Below, one piece after another: positions 7,363 to 13,187 of a stretch of 32,352 nt of DNA. The stretch is taken from assembly GCA_002385265.1 (NCBI GenBank), contig DGDD01000233.1:1-32352 (forward strand), in the 5' to 3' direction. Position 1 is the stretch's first letter. Every line of letters starts with the position of its first letter. The notes under the pieces were generated by a model. The model saw nothing but the letters and a program-made list of their open reading frames with translations, was not told the origin of the DNA and searched no databases. A program made the position numbers and the translations under genes. The stretch is from Chitinophagaceae bacterium UBA3961. Lineage in GTDB: Bacteria; Bacteroidota; Bacteroidia; Chitinophagales; Chitinophagaceae.

Positions 7363-8289
7363 TCAGCCAATTTTGAGGCGATACCTCAATATAAAGAAGG
7401 TTAATTTGAATAACTCTTTGATTTTAAGGTCTTTAATCATGGCTTTGAGATACACCCATTCCCTTCGATGAAGCTCCCTCTTAATTTCTTTATGAATTTC
7501 GGGAGAGAAGATTTTAGCCTCTTTCATCTTTAAACGGGTATGTAATGTTTGCTCATAACGATCAAGTTTGTTCATCCTATTGAACAAGCCATCCGGGTGC
7601 TTTCTGTAAGCAGCTCCAATAAAGCCCAAATCTGCCCCTTTGCCTTTGTCAGCAAGCAACGCAAATAAGAATGCATCGGTACTTTTTACTTCATGAAATT
7701 CAGGAGGGAAATCAACAGCATTCTTCCTAAAAAACAAGGATGGGGTCGGCGCAAATAAATGAATCAGTTTCTCTGATTCGTATATTACGGGCGTACGCTC
7801 TATGTTTTGCTGTTCTATGATGTGGCCCATCTCATCAACAGAAACAATTCTATGAAAGCACACCGTTACATCAGAATGCTTCTCCATAAAGTCGAACTGC
7901 CTTTGGAGCTTGAGCAAGTCAGTGAAATAATCATCCCCCTCGCAATATGCAATGTACTTGCCTCTAGAGTGCTGAACAGCCCTTTCTAAGTTTTTACTTT
8001 GACCGTACTTGAACTCATTATCTAATACCCTTATTATGGCAGGATAGATTCCCTCATAGTGCTTACAAATAGCGGTAGTGCCATCGTTCGATTGATCGTC
8101 TGCAATCACAATTTCAAACCTGAAGCTGGTCTGTTGAGCCAAAGCCGATAAGATCGTTTGCTCTATGTATTGACCGTGGTTATAAGTGCTTATAGCTACG
8201 CTTACTTCCGGAACCAACTGATTTTCGAAAATTGGATCAGCAGCATGAAGGGAGATCTTGTTGTTGATATGTACGTTGTTGAAATTCAT
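7363..8289 (-). CDS. Family 2 glycosyltransferase
   Basis: The 308-residue GT-A enzyme has the start of the nucleotide-sugar fold in VSVAISTYNHGQYIEQTILS (29-48), the D64-D65 pair in IADDQSNDGT and the metal-binding EGDDY motif (D119-D120). The C-terminal third is basic and helical (KELHRREWVYLKAMIKDLKI), with no clear membrane helix. It would transfer a sugar from an activated donor; donor and acceptor cannot be told. Most relatives begin a few residues before the VSVAI strand, whereas this one has a 28-residue leader (MNFNNVHINN...ADPIFENQLVPE). It is the only sure protein gene in a 3-kb region of short minus-strand units, and no other polysaccharide-synthesis gene is next to it. Its promoter candidate lies at 8370-8401. 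Confidence 0.85.
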   Translation of the reverse strand: MNFNNVHINNKISLHAADPIFENQLVPEVSVAISTYNHGQYIEQTILSALAQQTSFRFEIVIADDQSNDGTTAICKHYEGIYPAIIRVLDNEFKYGQSKNLERAVQHSRGKYIAYCEGDDYFTDLLKLQRQFDFMEKHSDVTVCFHRIVSVDEMGHIIEQQNIERTPVIYESEKLIHLFAPTPSLFFRKNAVDFPPEFHEVKSTDAFLFALLADKGKGADLGFIGAAYRKHPDGLFNRMNKLDRYEQTLHTRLKMKEAKIFSPEIHKEIKRELHRREWVYLKAMIKDLKIKELFKLTFFILRYRLKIG

Positions 8290-8369
8290 CTAGTTACGAA
8301 TTGATATAACAAGGTCAACAGCGCTGTAAAGGATGACAATTTCAACTGGGTACACTAGATTCGAGGCTG

Positions 8370-8401
8370 TAAAGGTAGGCCATTCTAAAAGCTTTTTCAG
8401 A
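8370..8401 (-). promoter_or_regulatory. Candidate promoter of the GT2 gene
   Basis: On the minus strand TCTG (8401-8398), 20 bases and TACCTTTA (8377-8370) give a near-consensus promoter about 80 bases ahead of the ATG. A second TTTACAGC word occurs in the leader, echoing the one at the -7 box. Confidence 0.4.
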
Positions 8402-8440
8402 TGGTTTTAAAAAAAGTAACGTTAAAATAAAAGGTAGATA

Positions 8441-8469
8441 AAAAGAAAAGGAGCCAGAAAGCTCCTTTT
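8441..8469 (-). terminator. Terminator of unit C
   Basis: The stem AAAAGGAGC/GCTCCTTTT with a 6-base loop is followed on the minus strand by CTTTTTATC. It sits just upstream of the GT2 promoter and isolates the two transcripts. Confidence 0.85.
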
Positions 8470-8491
8470 CAACTAGTTAAGAGTAGGTCAA

Positions 8492-8584
8492 TCAAACATT
8501 TTGATAAATCAATTTCTTGTATTTCAAAGGATTGGAAAATAGTTCGTGGATTTTGACATCGGATGTAAAAACGGGACTTGCCAT
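8492..8584 (-). CDS. Possible 30-residue peptide in unit C
   Basis: An ATG frame of 30 codons begins MASPVFTSDVKIH, continues with FSNPLKYKKL and ends IYQNV. It closes 23 bases before the terminator stem of unit C. The SNPLKxKKL-like text is echoed in unit E as SNPIKDKKL, ending at a stop, but that copy has no start codon. The likeness may therefore reflect the DNA repeat alone. There is no signal peptide, GG leader site or Shine-Dalgarno sequence. It is listed because it is the only complete, terminator-respecting short ORF in the array. Confidence 0.25.
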   Translation of the reverse strand: MASPVFTSDVKIHELFSNPLKYKKLIYQNV

Positions 8585-8745
8585 AGGATTACTAGATCAA
8601 ATGCTTTTCATCGGGTTGGAATCGGCTTTGATAGGAGAGGATTAGGTCAGGATCAATAAGCAGGCTTTAATAAGGATTGGATCGATTTGGACTTCATTAG
8701 TATCGGATCGTCTTTCAGAGGATTGGATAGTGCGTATTGACAACA

Positions 8746-8776
8746 CAAAAGTGCGGCGATTTTATTCCTATTTCAA
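8746..8776 (-). promoter_or_regulatory. Promoter of unit C
   Basis: On the minus strand TTG (8776-8774), 20 bases and CACTTTTG (8753-8746). The stretch GTTGAAATAG at the -33 position is nearly repeated ahead of unit D. Confidence 0.5.
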
Positions 8777-8929
8777 CTCTATTCGATTAGTTACTTACCT
8801 TCTTCGACGAGCGAGTGTTTTTCTTAGACAAGACGCAATTGACTGAAAATCAAATAAGAGTAAAACTTATAAATTAATAAGTGTTATTGCTTATCAAATT
8901 GTGATTGGAATGTGGAAATGAGTAGTGGC

Positions 8930-8953
8930 AAAAATCCCGGATTGCTCCGGGAT
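8930..8953 (-). terminator. Terminator of unit D
   Basis: The stem ATCCCGGA/TCCGGGAT with a 4-base loop is followed on the minus strand by TTTTTGCC. Confidence 0.85.
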
Positions 8954-9197
8954 CTAATCGTAATACAAAAATCTCATCAATTAAAGGGTAGGTCAACATT
9001 AGAACCTGGATCTTAATGACGGTCTTTTGTAGGATACTCTGATGTTTCTCAACATCAAAGGGATAAAGGTTTACGATTGGTACAAAAATCTGTACATTCT
9101 TACAACGGAAATTTAAACTACTAAGTATATGCATTTAATTGCGCAACTGCTTGTCAAAAGAGAATAAGAATAAAATACGCAGGCTTGTTTTCAATGG
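8930..9197 (-). ncRNA. Unit D: predicted structured transcript (about 270 nt)
   Basis: Unit D runs from the promoter at 9204-9236 to the terminator at 8930-8953. In 5'-3' order on the minus strand it can form a hairpin GTACA/TGTAC (9095-9080), a long-range stem from the 8-base complement at 9078-9071 and 8963-8956, and inside that stem a hairpin TGATGTT/AACATCA with a 4-base loop (9057-9040). The terminator follows directly. An 86-codon frame at 8874-9134 reads through the terminator and is unlikely to be a gene. The layout resembles a structured RNA ending in its own terminator. Confidence 0.4.
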
Positions 9198-9203
9198 AAT
9201 GAG

Positions 9204-9236
9204 CAAATCTGATTAGAGTAACTTCTTCTATTTCAA
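9204..9236 (-). promoter_or_regulatory. Possible promoter of unit D
   Basis: CAGATTTG (9211-9204) matches the CAnnTTTG type seen in units A, C and E. TTGAAATAG (from 9236) lies 22 bases upstream, slightly further than the usual 19-21, and resembles the -33 region of unit C. Confidence 0.4.
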
Positions 9237-9237
9237 T

Positions 9238-9261
9238 TAAAAATAGCCGCGGCCATTTTTA
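9238..9261. other. Near-perfect AT/GC palindrome upstream of unit D
   Basis: TAAAAATaGCCGCGGCcATTTTTA is a 24-bp palindrome broken by one A:C pair. A GC core flanked by A and T runs would act as a hairpin on either strand, for example as a bidirectional terminator. Confidence 0.5.
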
Positions 9262-9304
9262 TGTTCCTAGGGAATAGAGAATAACTGTAAGGGATTGTTT
9301 TTTC

Positions 9305-9334
9305 AAAAAAAAAGTCCCCGGAATTACCGGGGAC
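9305..9334 (-). terminator. Terminator of unit E
   Basis: The stem GTCCCCGG/CCGGGGAC with a 5-base loop is followed on the minus strand by nine T residues, the strongest terminator in the array. Confidence 0.92.
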
Positions 9335-9378
9335 AAGCTTCGTAAAGTTAAATCATCAAACAAAAATGGTTCTTTTAC

Positions 9379-9473
9379 TTCATAGGAACATTGAAAGTGC
9401 TTTGTTTCTAATAGGGTTGGATCAGACGTAAATGGTACAATCAACACTTCTTGGTTCATAGGAACATTGAAAG
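9379..9473 (-). repeat. 19-bp direct repeat in unit E
   Basis: TTCATAGGAACATTGAAAG occurs exactly at 9379-9397 and 9455-9473, a 76-bp period. The flanking sequence is also similar (an AGGnTTGGA word follows each copy after 15-16 bases), which points to an imperfect tandem duplication. The period is not a multiple of three, so it does not preserve a reading frame. Confidence 0.85.
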
Positions 9474-9578
9474 CTTCTTGTCTTTGATAGGATTGGATTG
9501 AATCGTACTGTCAACACATTTTTGGATCTTGGCTCTTTCGAAGGATTGGATTTGAAAGCTTAGGGGTTAATCGTGAAG

Positions 9579-9609
9579 CAAAGATGCAAAACCTCAAGCC
9601 CTTTTAAAA
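9579..9609 (-). promoter_or_regulatory. Promoter of unit E
   Basis: CATCTTTG (9586-9579) lies 19 bases from TTTT (9609-9606) on the minus strand. The -7 box has C in place of the first T, as in units A, C and D. Confidence 0.45.
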
Positions 9610-9699
9610 CTAAATTCGACCAGCTTCCGCGCTGTTTCGATTTTTGGGCTTTTTTTTCGATGAAGTGGAGTTGACTTTCTCTTTAAGTTCAGTTCGTAT

Positions 9700-9720
9700 T
9701 ATAAACTATGTGCGTTTATA
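9700..9720. promoter_or_regulatory. Inverted repeat downstream of the LytTR gene
   Basis: TATAAAC and GTTTATA form a perfect 7-bp inverted repeat with a 7-base spacer, 17 bases past the response regulator stop. No T run follows on the minus strand, so it is not a typical terminator; a protein-binding site or RNA hairpin is possible. Confidence 0.3.
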
Positions 9721-9737
9721 GTTGAGGGATAGTAAAA

Positions 9738-10430
9738 TTAAATAATATGTAATCGCTTCATTACTTCTGAACGATGCGCTTTACTAATAGGGATCTCAAC
9801 GCCCTTAATGAACAAATCATTCTCTCTAATATCATCTATCTTACTGAGATTCACGATATAAGAACGATGCACTTTCATAAATTGATCCTTGTTTACTTTT
9901 TCTTCTAAAGCCTTAATAGTATTGTGAGTAACGTATTTTTTCTCGGCTGTTACAAACTTCACATAGTCGCCCATGCTTTCAATATACAATATGTCTTCAT
10001 TGTTCAAGCGAACCAACTTGCCGTCGGTTTTAATAAAGATATGTGTGCTAGGAGTTGTGGAAGGACTTTCTTCTTTTTCAACTTTTTTAATACTGAGCTT
10101 TTGAATGGCTTCGGTAAAACGTTGATAGGTAAAGGGTTTTTTAAGAAAGTCAACTACGTGGTATTCAAATGCATTATAGGCATACTCCGGTTTTGAAGTA
10201 GTAAGAATAACTTCTGGTTTATAGGCCAACTGATCTAAAAGATCGAACCCGGTAGCACCCGGCATTTCAACATCCAAAAAGATAATATCGATTGGATGTA
10301 AATTTAAATACTGTAGAGCATCGGCTACATTGGTAAAATGCGCCTCTACTTCCAATACGCCGCTTTTCTCACAACATCTACGTGTGTAGTCGGCGGCTAC
10401 CTGTAAGTCTTCTACAATTACACAGCGCAT
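9738..10430 (-). CDS. LytTR-family response regulator
   Basis: The 230-residue protein has an N-terminal receiver domain (1-120) with the acidic pocket E7-D8, phosphoacceptor D53 in IIFLDVEMPG, T77/T78 and K98-P99. A C-terminal LytTR DNA-binding domain (about 130-228) carries IFIKTDGKLVRL, ILYIESMGDYVKF and the FMKVHRSYIVNLSKI signature. It would bind DNA after phosphorylation and control transcription. It starts one base after the Hpt gene stop on the same strand, so the two form an operon, and the hybrid kinase is divergent next to it. The nearest downstream DNA is the array of short units, which makes these possible targets, although no LytTR direct-repeat site was recognised. Confidence 0.92.
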   Translation of the reverse strand: MRCVIVEDLQVAADYTRRCCEKSGVLEVEAHFTNVADALQYLNLHPIDIIFLDVEMPGATGFDLLDQLAYKPEVILTTSKPEYAYNAFEYHVVDFLKKPFTYQRFTEAIQKLSIKKVEKEESPSTTPSTHIFIKTDGKLVRLNNEDILYIESMGDYVKFVTAEKKYVTHNTIKALEEKVNKDQFMKVHRSYIVNLSKIDDIRENDLFIKGVEIPISKAHRSEVMKRLHII

Positions 10431-10431
10431 G

Positions 10432-10833
10432 TTAATTCAGTTTATTATGAGTTTCCAAAAGTGTCAATTCCTTGATTAGCAAATCTTTGCTTTCATGCAA
10501 TAGAGCCCATAAGTTTTTGAAAGGCGCTATTAAAACAGCCATATCCGATGTGGTACCACAGAGGTCTTCAAAGTCTTTACATGCTTGTTCGGTGCCCAAC
10601 AGTCCCACATATCCAAAGGATGGCTTCACTTTATGAACGCTTTTCTTAAGCGAAGCGATGTCTCCCTTTTCGAAATCTGTTTGTACTACAGGTAAGTCTG
10701 TACTCAATTGGTCGAGTGTAATGGTAAATACTTCCTGGATATAGGTAAAGTCATCGTCGTACATCGATTGTAAAAATCCTGTATCGAATTTATTATTGAA
10801 AATGAATGGTTTAGCATTAGGGGCTTGACTCAC
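10432..10833 (-). CDS. Histidine phosphotransfer (Hpt) protein
   Basis: The 133-residue single-domain protein is an all-helical Hpt domain. The phosphoacceptor is H67 in SVHKVKPSFGYVG, which fits the HxxKxxxxxxG pattern. The helix LQSMYDDDFTYIQEVFTITL at 21-40 is the usual first Hpt helix. The frame begins with GTG at 10833; an in-frame TAG lies just upstream and the next Met (M24) falls inside the first helix, so GTG is the best start. It would move phosphate from the receiver of the hybrid kinase to a response regulator. It lies directly upstream of the LytTR regulator gene. Confidence 0.88.
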   Translation of the reverse strand: MSQAPNAKPFIFNNKFDTGFLQSMYDDDFTYIQEVFTITLDQLSTDLPVVQTDFEKGDIASLKKSVHKVKPSFGYVGLLGTEQACKDFEDLCGTTSDMAVLIAPFKNLWALLHESKDLLIKELTLLETHNKLN

Positions 10834-10923
10834 TGGATACTAGTTTTTATTTTTATACGTTACTCATTTTAGGAACGGAGGAAATTCGTTCCATCCCTAA
10901 ACACCGTACCGTATAATAACTCT

Positions 10924-13059
10924 ATGAAAGGCAAATTATTTTATTGGGCCTGGTCAATTTACCGAGATATCGTATACTCAGGATTGACACATGTTTCCAA
11001 CAAAGAAGATCGGAAGAAAATCATCCGGTTCAACCAGTTTATTATCCTTGCCCTACTGGTCAATTCCTTTTCAGTTATCACTTATTTCTATCACAAACTG
11101 TATATCAGTGCGCTGATCAATATCACTGCTGCCTATCTATTCCTAGTGGCCTATTACCTTGGAACCAAAAGAAAACTCATTGCAGGGAGAATTCTCTCTA
11201 TTGTGAATGTGAATCTTTACCTCATTGTAATGTGTTTTATTGAAGGATTGAAAGCAGGCGACTACTTTCTCTTCTTCCCCTATTTCCTTGCGCTTACATT
11301 TGTAGTGAGTATACGGAGGAATTATAAGGAATTGGTGATTGTGTATGCTATCACTATTTACTCACTTATTCTTGCCCTCATTGTAAGTCCCTATACCAAC
11401 GATATTGAAATTATTACGGATAAGTTATATTCTAGTCTATATAACGGAAACTTGGCCATTGCCTTTTTACTTACAATGGTGTTCTCCTATGCTATCTTAA
11501 GGGTGAATAAGGATAACGAAGTATTGATTCTTCAAGAGAAACGATTCGGTGATACGATCTACAATACCTCTTTAGACGGTGTTTTTATCATATTCAAGCA
11601 AACGGGTTTGGTGGCGAGTTGTAATCAACGTGCGCTCGACCTTTTTGAATTGAAAGAGCATACTGAAATTGAGGGTACCAGTATTGATCAATGGTTTGAT
11701 GAAGACCATATTAAAAAATTCAATTCCATCGAGAAAGCTGTTTTTGGAAACACCAATAATTGGCAGGGTGAGCTAAGCTTCACAACCAAAAATGGTAAAA
11801 CATTCCCGGCTTATGTTAGTGTGGTTCCTTTCATCCACAAAGAAGAACATTATATAAAAATCAGTATTCTCGATATTTCAGACGTGAAGCTAACTGAGTT
11901 TGAACTCATGAAAGCGAAAGAAGCTGCCGAAGCTGCTGTGAAGGTAAAGTCGCGTTTCCTGAGTAACATGAGTCATGAATTGCGAACTCCTTTGAACGGA
12001 ATCATCGGAGCTTCAAACCTCCTTTTACAAGAAGAGCATTTGCCCGCGCAAGAACCCTACTTAGATACTTTGAAGTTTTCTTCCGAACACATGATGGTGC
12101 TGATCAATGACATCCTCGATCTCAATAAAATTGAAGCAGGAAAATTAGAGTTGGTGTCAGTGCCTATCAATATGAATGAGTTCTTGAAGAAGGTGATCGC
12201 GCAATTTACGGGACAAATAAATTCAAAGGGTTTGCAACTAGTTACGGATATCGATCAACGACTCGATTTAGAAGTAATGGCCGATGAAACTAGGTTGAAT
12301 CAAATATTAAGTAACTTGTTGTCAAACGCAATTAAATTCACTTCACATGGTTCTATTACTATTGCTGCAAGGCAAGTAATGGCCTCTAGCACACGTTCTA
12401 CTATTCAGTTCATTGTTCGTGATACCGGTATTGGAATTCCGAAAGCAAAGCATAAAGAAATTTTTGAAACTTTTACGCAAGCAGATGTTGATACCACTCG
12501 TAAATATGGAGGTACAGGCCTTGGTCTTTCTATTACGAAGAAATTGGTAAACATGTATCGAAGTGAACTTTACTTAGAAAGCGTAGAAGGAATTGGAAGT
12601 ACGTTTCATTTTACAATTGAATTGCCCATAAACGAAAATCGCAAAATGTACATCAATGAGCATTCTGCAAAACAACTACCGTTGTTGACCGGTGTTCATG
12701 TACTTTTAGCGGAAGACAATCCGGTAAACCTTGCCGTTGCTAGAAAGTTCTTGCAAAAATGGGATGTAAATGTTACCGAAGCTAGAAATGGACGAGAAGC
12801 CGTTGAGCTATTTCGTCCCGGTATTTACGACATCGTGTTGCTCGACTTGGAGATGCCTGAAATGGATGGAGCCGCTGCACTCAAAGAAATTCGTAAGACT
12901 GATGACCAAATTCCAATTGTTGCTTTTACTGCGGCTGTTTATGATAACATGCAACAAGATTTAATACAGAAAGGTTTCAACGATTTCATACACAAACCTT
13001 TCCGCCCTGAAGATCTTCATGCCAAAATACACATGAGGCTTCATGCGAAAAGAGCTTAA
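10924..13059 (+). CDS. Hybrid histidine kinase (membrane, PAS, HisKA, HATPase, REC)
   Basis: The 711-residue protein has six predicted membrane helices at about 37-195, a PAS domain at about 210-325, and a HisKA domain with H351 in SNMSHELRTPLNG. The HATPase domain has the N box NLLSNAIKF (N468), G1 DTGIGIP (D500) and G2 GGTGLGLSI. The C-terminal receiver has E597-D598, phosphoacceptor D641 in VLLDLEMPEMDG and K691-P692. The membrane part has no large extracytoplasmic loop, which fits sensing within or at the membrane. It lacks an Hpt domain of its own; one is encoded by the divergent neighbour. A strong terminator follows the stop, so it is monocistronic. Confidence 0.93.
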   Translation: MKGKLFYWAWSIYRDIVYSGLTHVSNKEDRKKIIRFNQFIILALLVNSFSVITYFYHKLYISALINITAAYLFLVAYYLGTKRKLIAGRILSIVNVNLYLIVMCFIEGLKAGDYFLFFPYFLALTFVVSIRRNYKELVIVYAITIYSLILALIVSPYTNDIEIITDKLYSSLYNGNLAIAFLLTMVFSYAILRVNKDNEVLILQEKRFGDTIYNTSLDGVFIIFKQTGLVASCNQRALDLFELKEHTEIEGTSIDQWFDEDHIKKFNSIEKAVFGNTNNWQGELSFTTKNGKTFPAYVSVVPFIHKEEHYIKISILDISDVKLTEFELMKAKEAAEAAVKVKSRFLSNMSHELRTPLNGIIGASNLLLQEEHLPAQEPYLDTLKFSSEHMMVLINDILDLNKIEAGKLELVSVPINMNEFLKKVIAQFTGQINSKGLQLVTDIDQRLDLEVMADETRLNQILSNLLSNAIKFTSHGSITIAARQVMASSTRSTIQFIVRDTGIGIPKAKHKEIFETFTQADVDTTRKYGGTGLGLSITKKLVNMYRSELYLESVEGIGSTFHFTIELPINENRKMYINEHSAKQLPLLTGVHVLLAEDNPVNLAVARKFLQKWDVNVTEARNGREAVELFRPGIYDIVLLDLEMPEMDGAAALKEIRKTDDQIPIVAFTAAVYDNMQQDLIQKGFNDFIHKPFRPEDLHAKIHMRLHAKRA

Positions 13060-13066
13060 AAATAGT

Positions 13067-13091
13067 GCCATCCTGCGGGATGGCTTTTTTT
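13067..13091 (+). terminator. Terminator after the hybrid kinase
   Basis: The stem GCCATCC/GGATGGC with a TGCG loop is followed by seven T residues. Confidence 0.93.
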
Positions 13092-13136
13092 GGCCCCTAG
13101 TTTCTAAAAAATTTATTTTCCAGACTGCAAAGTGCC

Positions 13137-13169
13137 TTGATGTTCGCTTTTATTTCAGTTGTATCTTAA
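13137..13169 (+). promoter_or_regulatory. Candidate promoter of the GH95 gene
   Basis: TTGA (13137-13140), 21 bases and TATCTTAA (13162-13169) approximate the Bacteroidota promoter and would start transcription about 12 bases before the ATG. Confidence 0.35.
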
Positions 13170-13187
13170 GGGCCTATTACAACAGAT

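Larger units (their letters stand above)
8441..8739 (-). ncRNA. Unit C: predicted short transcript (about 300 nt)
   Basis: Unit C runs from the promoter at 8746-8776 to the terminator at 8441-8469. It carries three exact copies of the minus-strand word TCCAATCCT (8727-8719, 8681-8673, 8536-8528) and a near copy at 8620-8612, usually followed by an AAAG-like tail. One short frame (8584-8492) could encode a 30-residue peptide. The repeated words recur in units D (degenerate) and E. Whether the product is RNA or peptide is open. Confidence 0.4.
8528..9550 (-). repeat. Dispersed TCCAATCCT motif (5 exact, 2 near copies)
   Basis: The plus-strand word AGGATTGGA occurs exactly at 8528-8536, 8673-8681, 8719-8727, 9489-9497 and 9542-9550, with near copies at 8612-8620 and 9413-9421. 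On the minus strand most copies continue into an AAAG-like tail. Several are near a TGTTGA word. A 9-mer is expected about 0.004 times per kb by chance. Confidence 0.8.
9305..9572 (-). ncRNA. Unit E: predicted short transcript (about 270 nt)
   Basis: Unit E runs from the promoter at 9579-9609 to the terminator at 9305-9334. It has two TCCAATCCT words, a near copy, and an exact 19-bp direct repeat (9379-9397 and 9455-9473). A 66-codon frame (9459-9259) crosses the terminator and is not accepted. In another frame the repeat reads SNPIKDKKLSMFL and then stop, resembling the unit C peptide but without a start codon. The unit lies immediately downstream of the LytTR regulator gene on the same strand. 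Confidence 0.4.

Noticed and set aside
8874..9134. 86-codon minus-strand ORF in unit D
   Set aside because: It runs through the hairpin-T terminator at 8930-8953 and its residues show no recognisable fold or family; unit D looks like structured RNA instead.
9259..9459. 66-codon minus-strand ORF in unit E
   Set aside because: It crosses the strongest terminator of the array (9305-9334), and the 76-bp duplication inside the unit breaks the frame.
8490..9560. Repeats considered as a CRISPR array
   Set aside because: The repeated words are 9-19 bp, irregularly spaced and degenerate, with no constant spacer length and no cas gene nearby.
6661..9610. Integron-cassette or attC array
   Set aside because: No integrase is present, and the hairpins are terminators with T runs rather than long imperfect attC palindromes.
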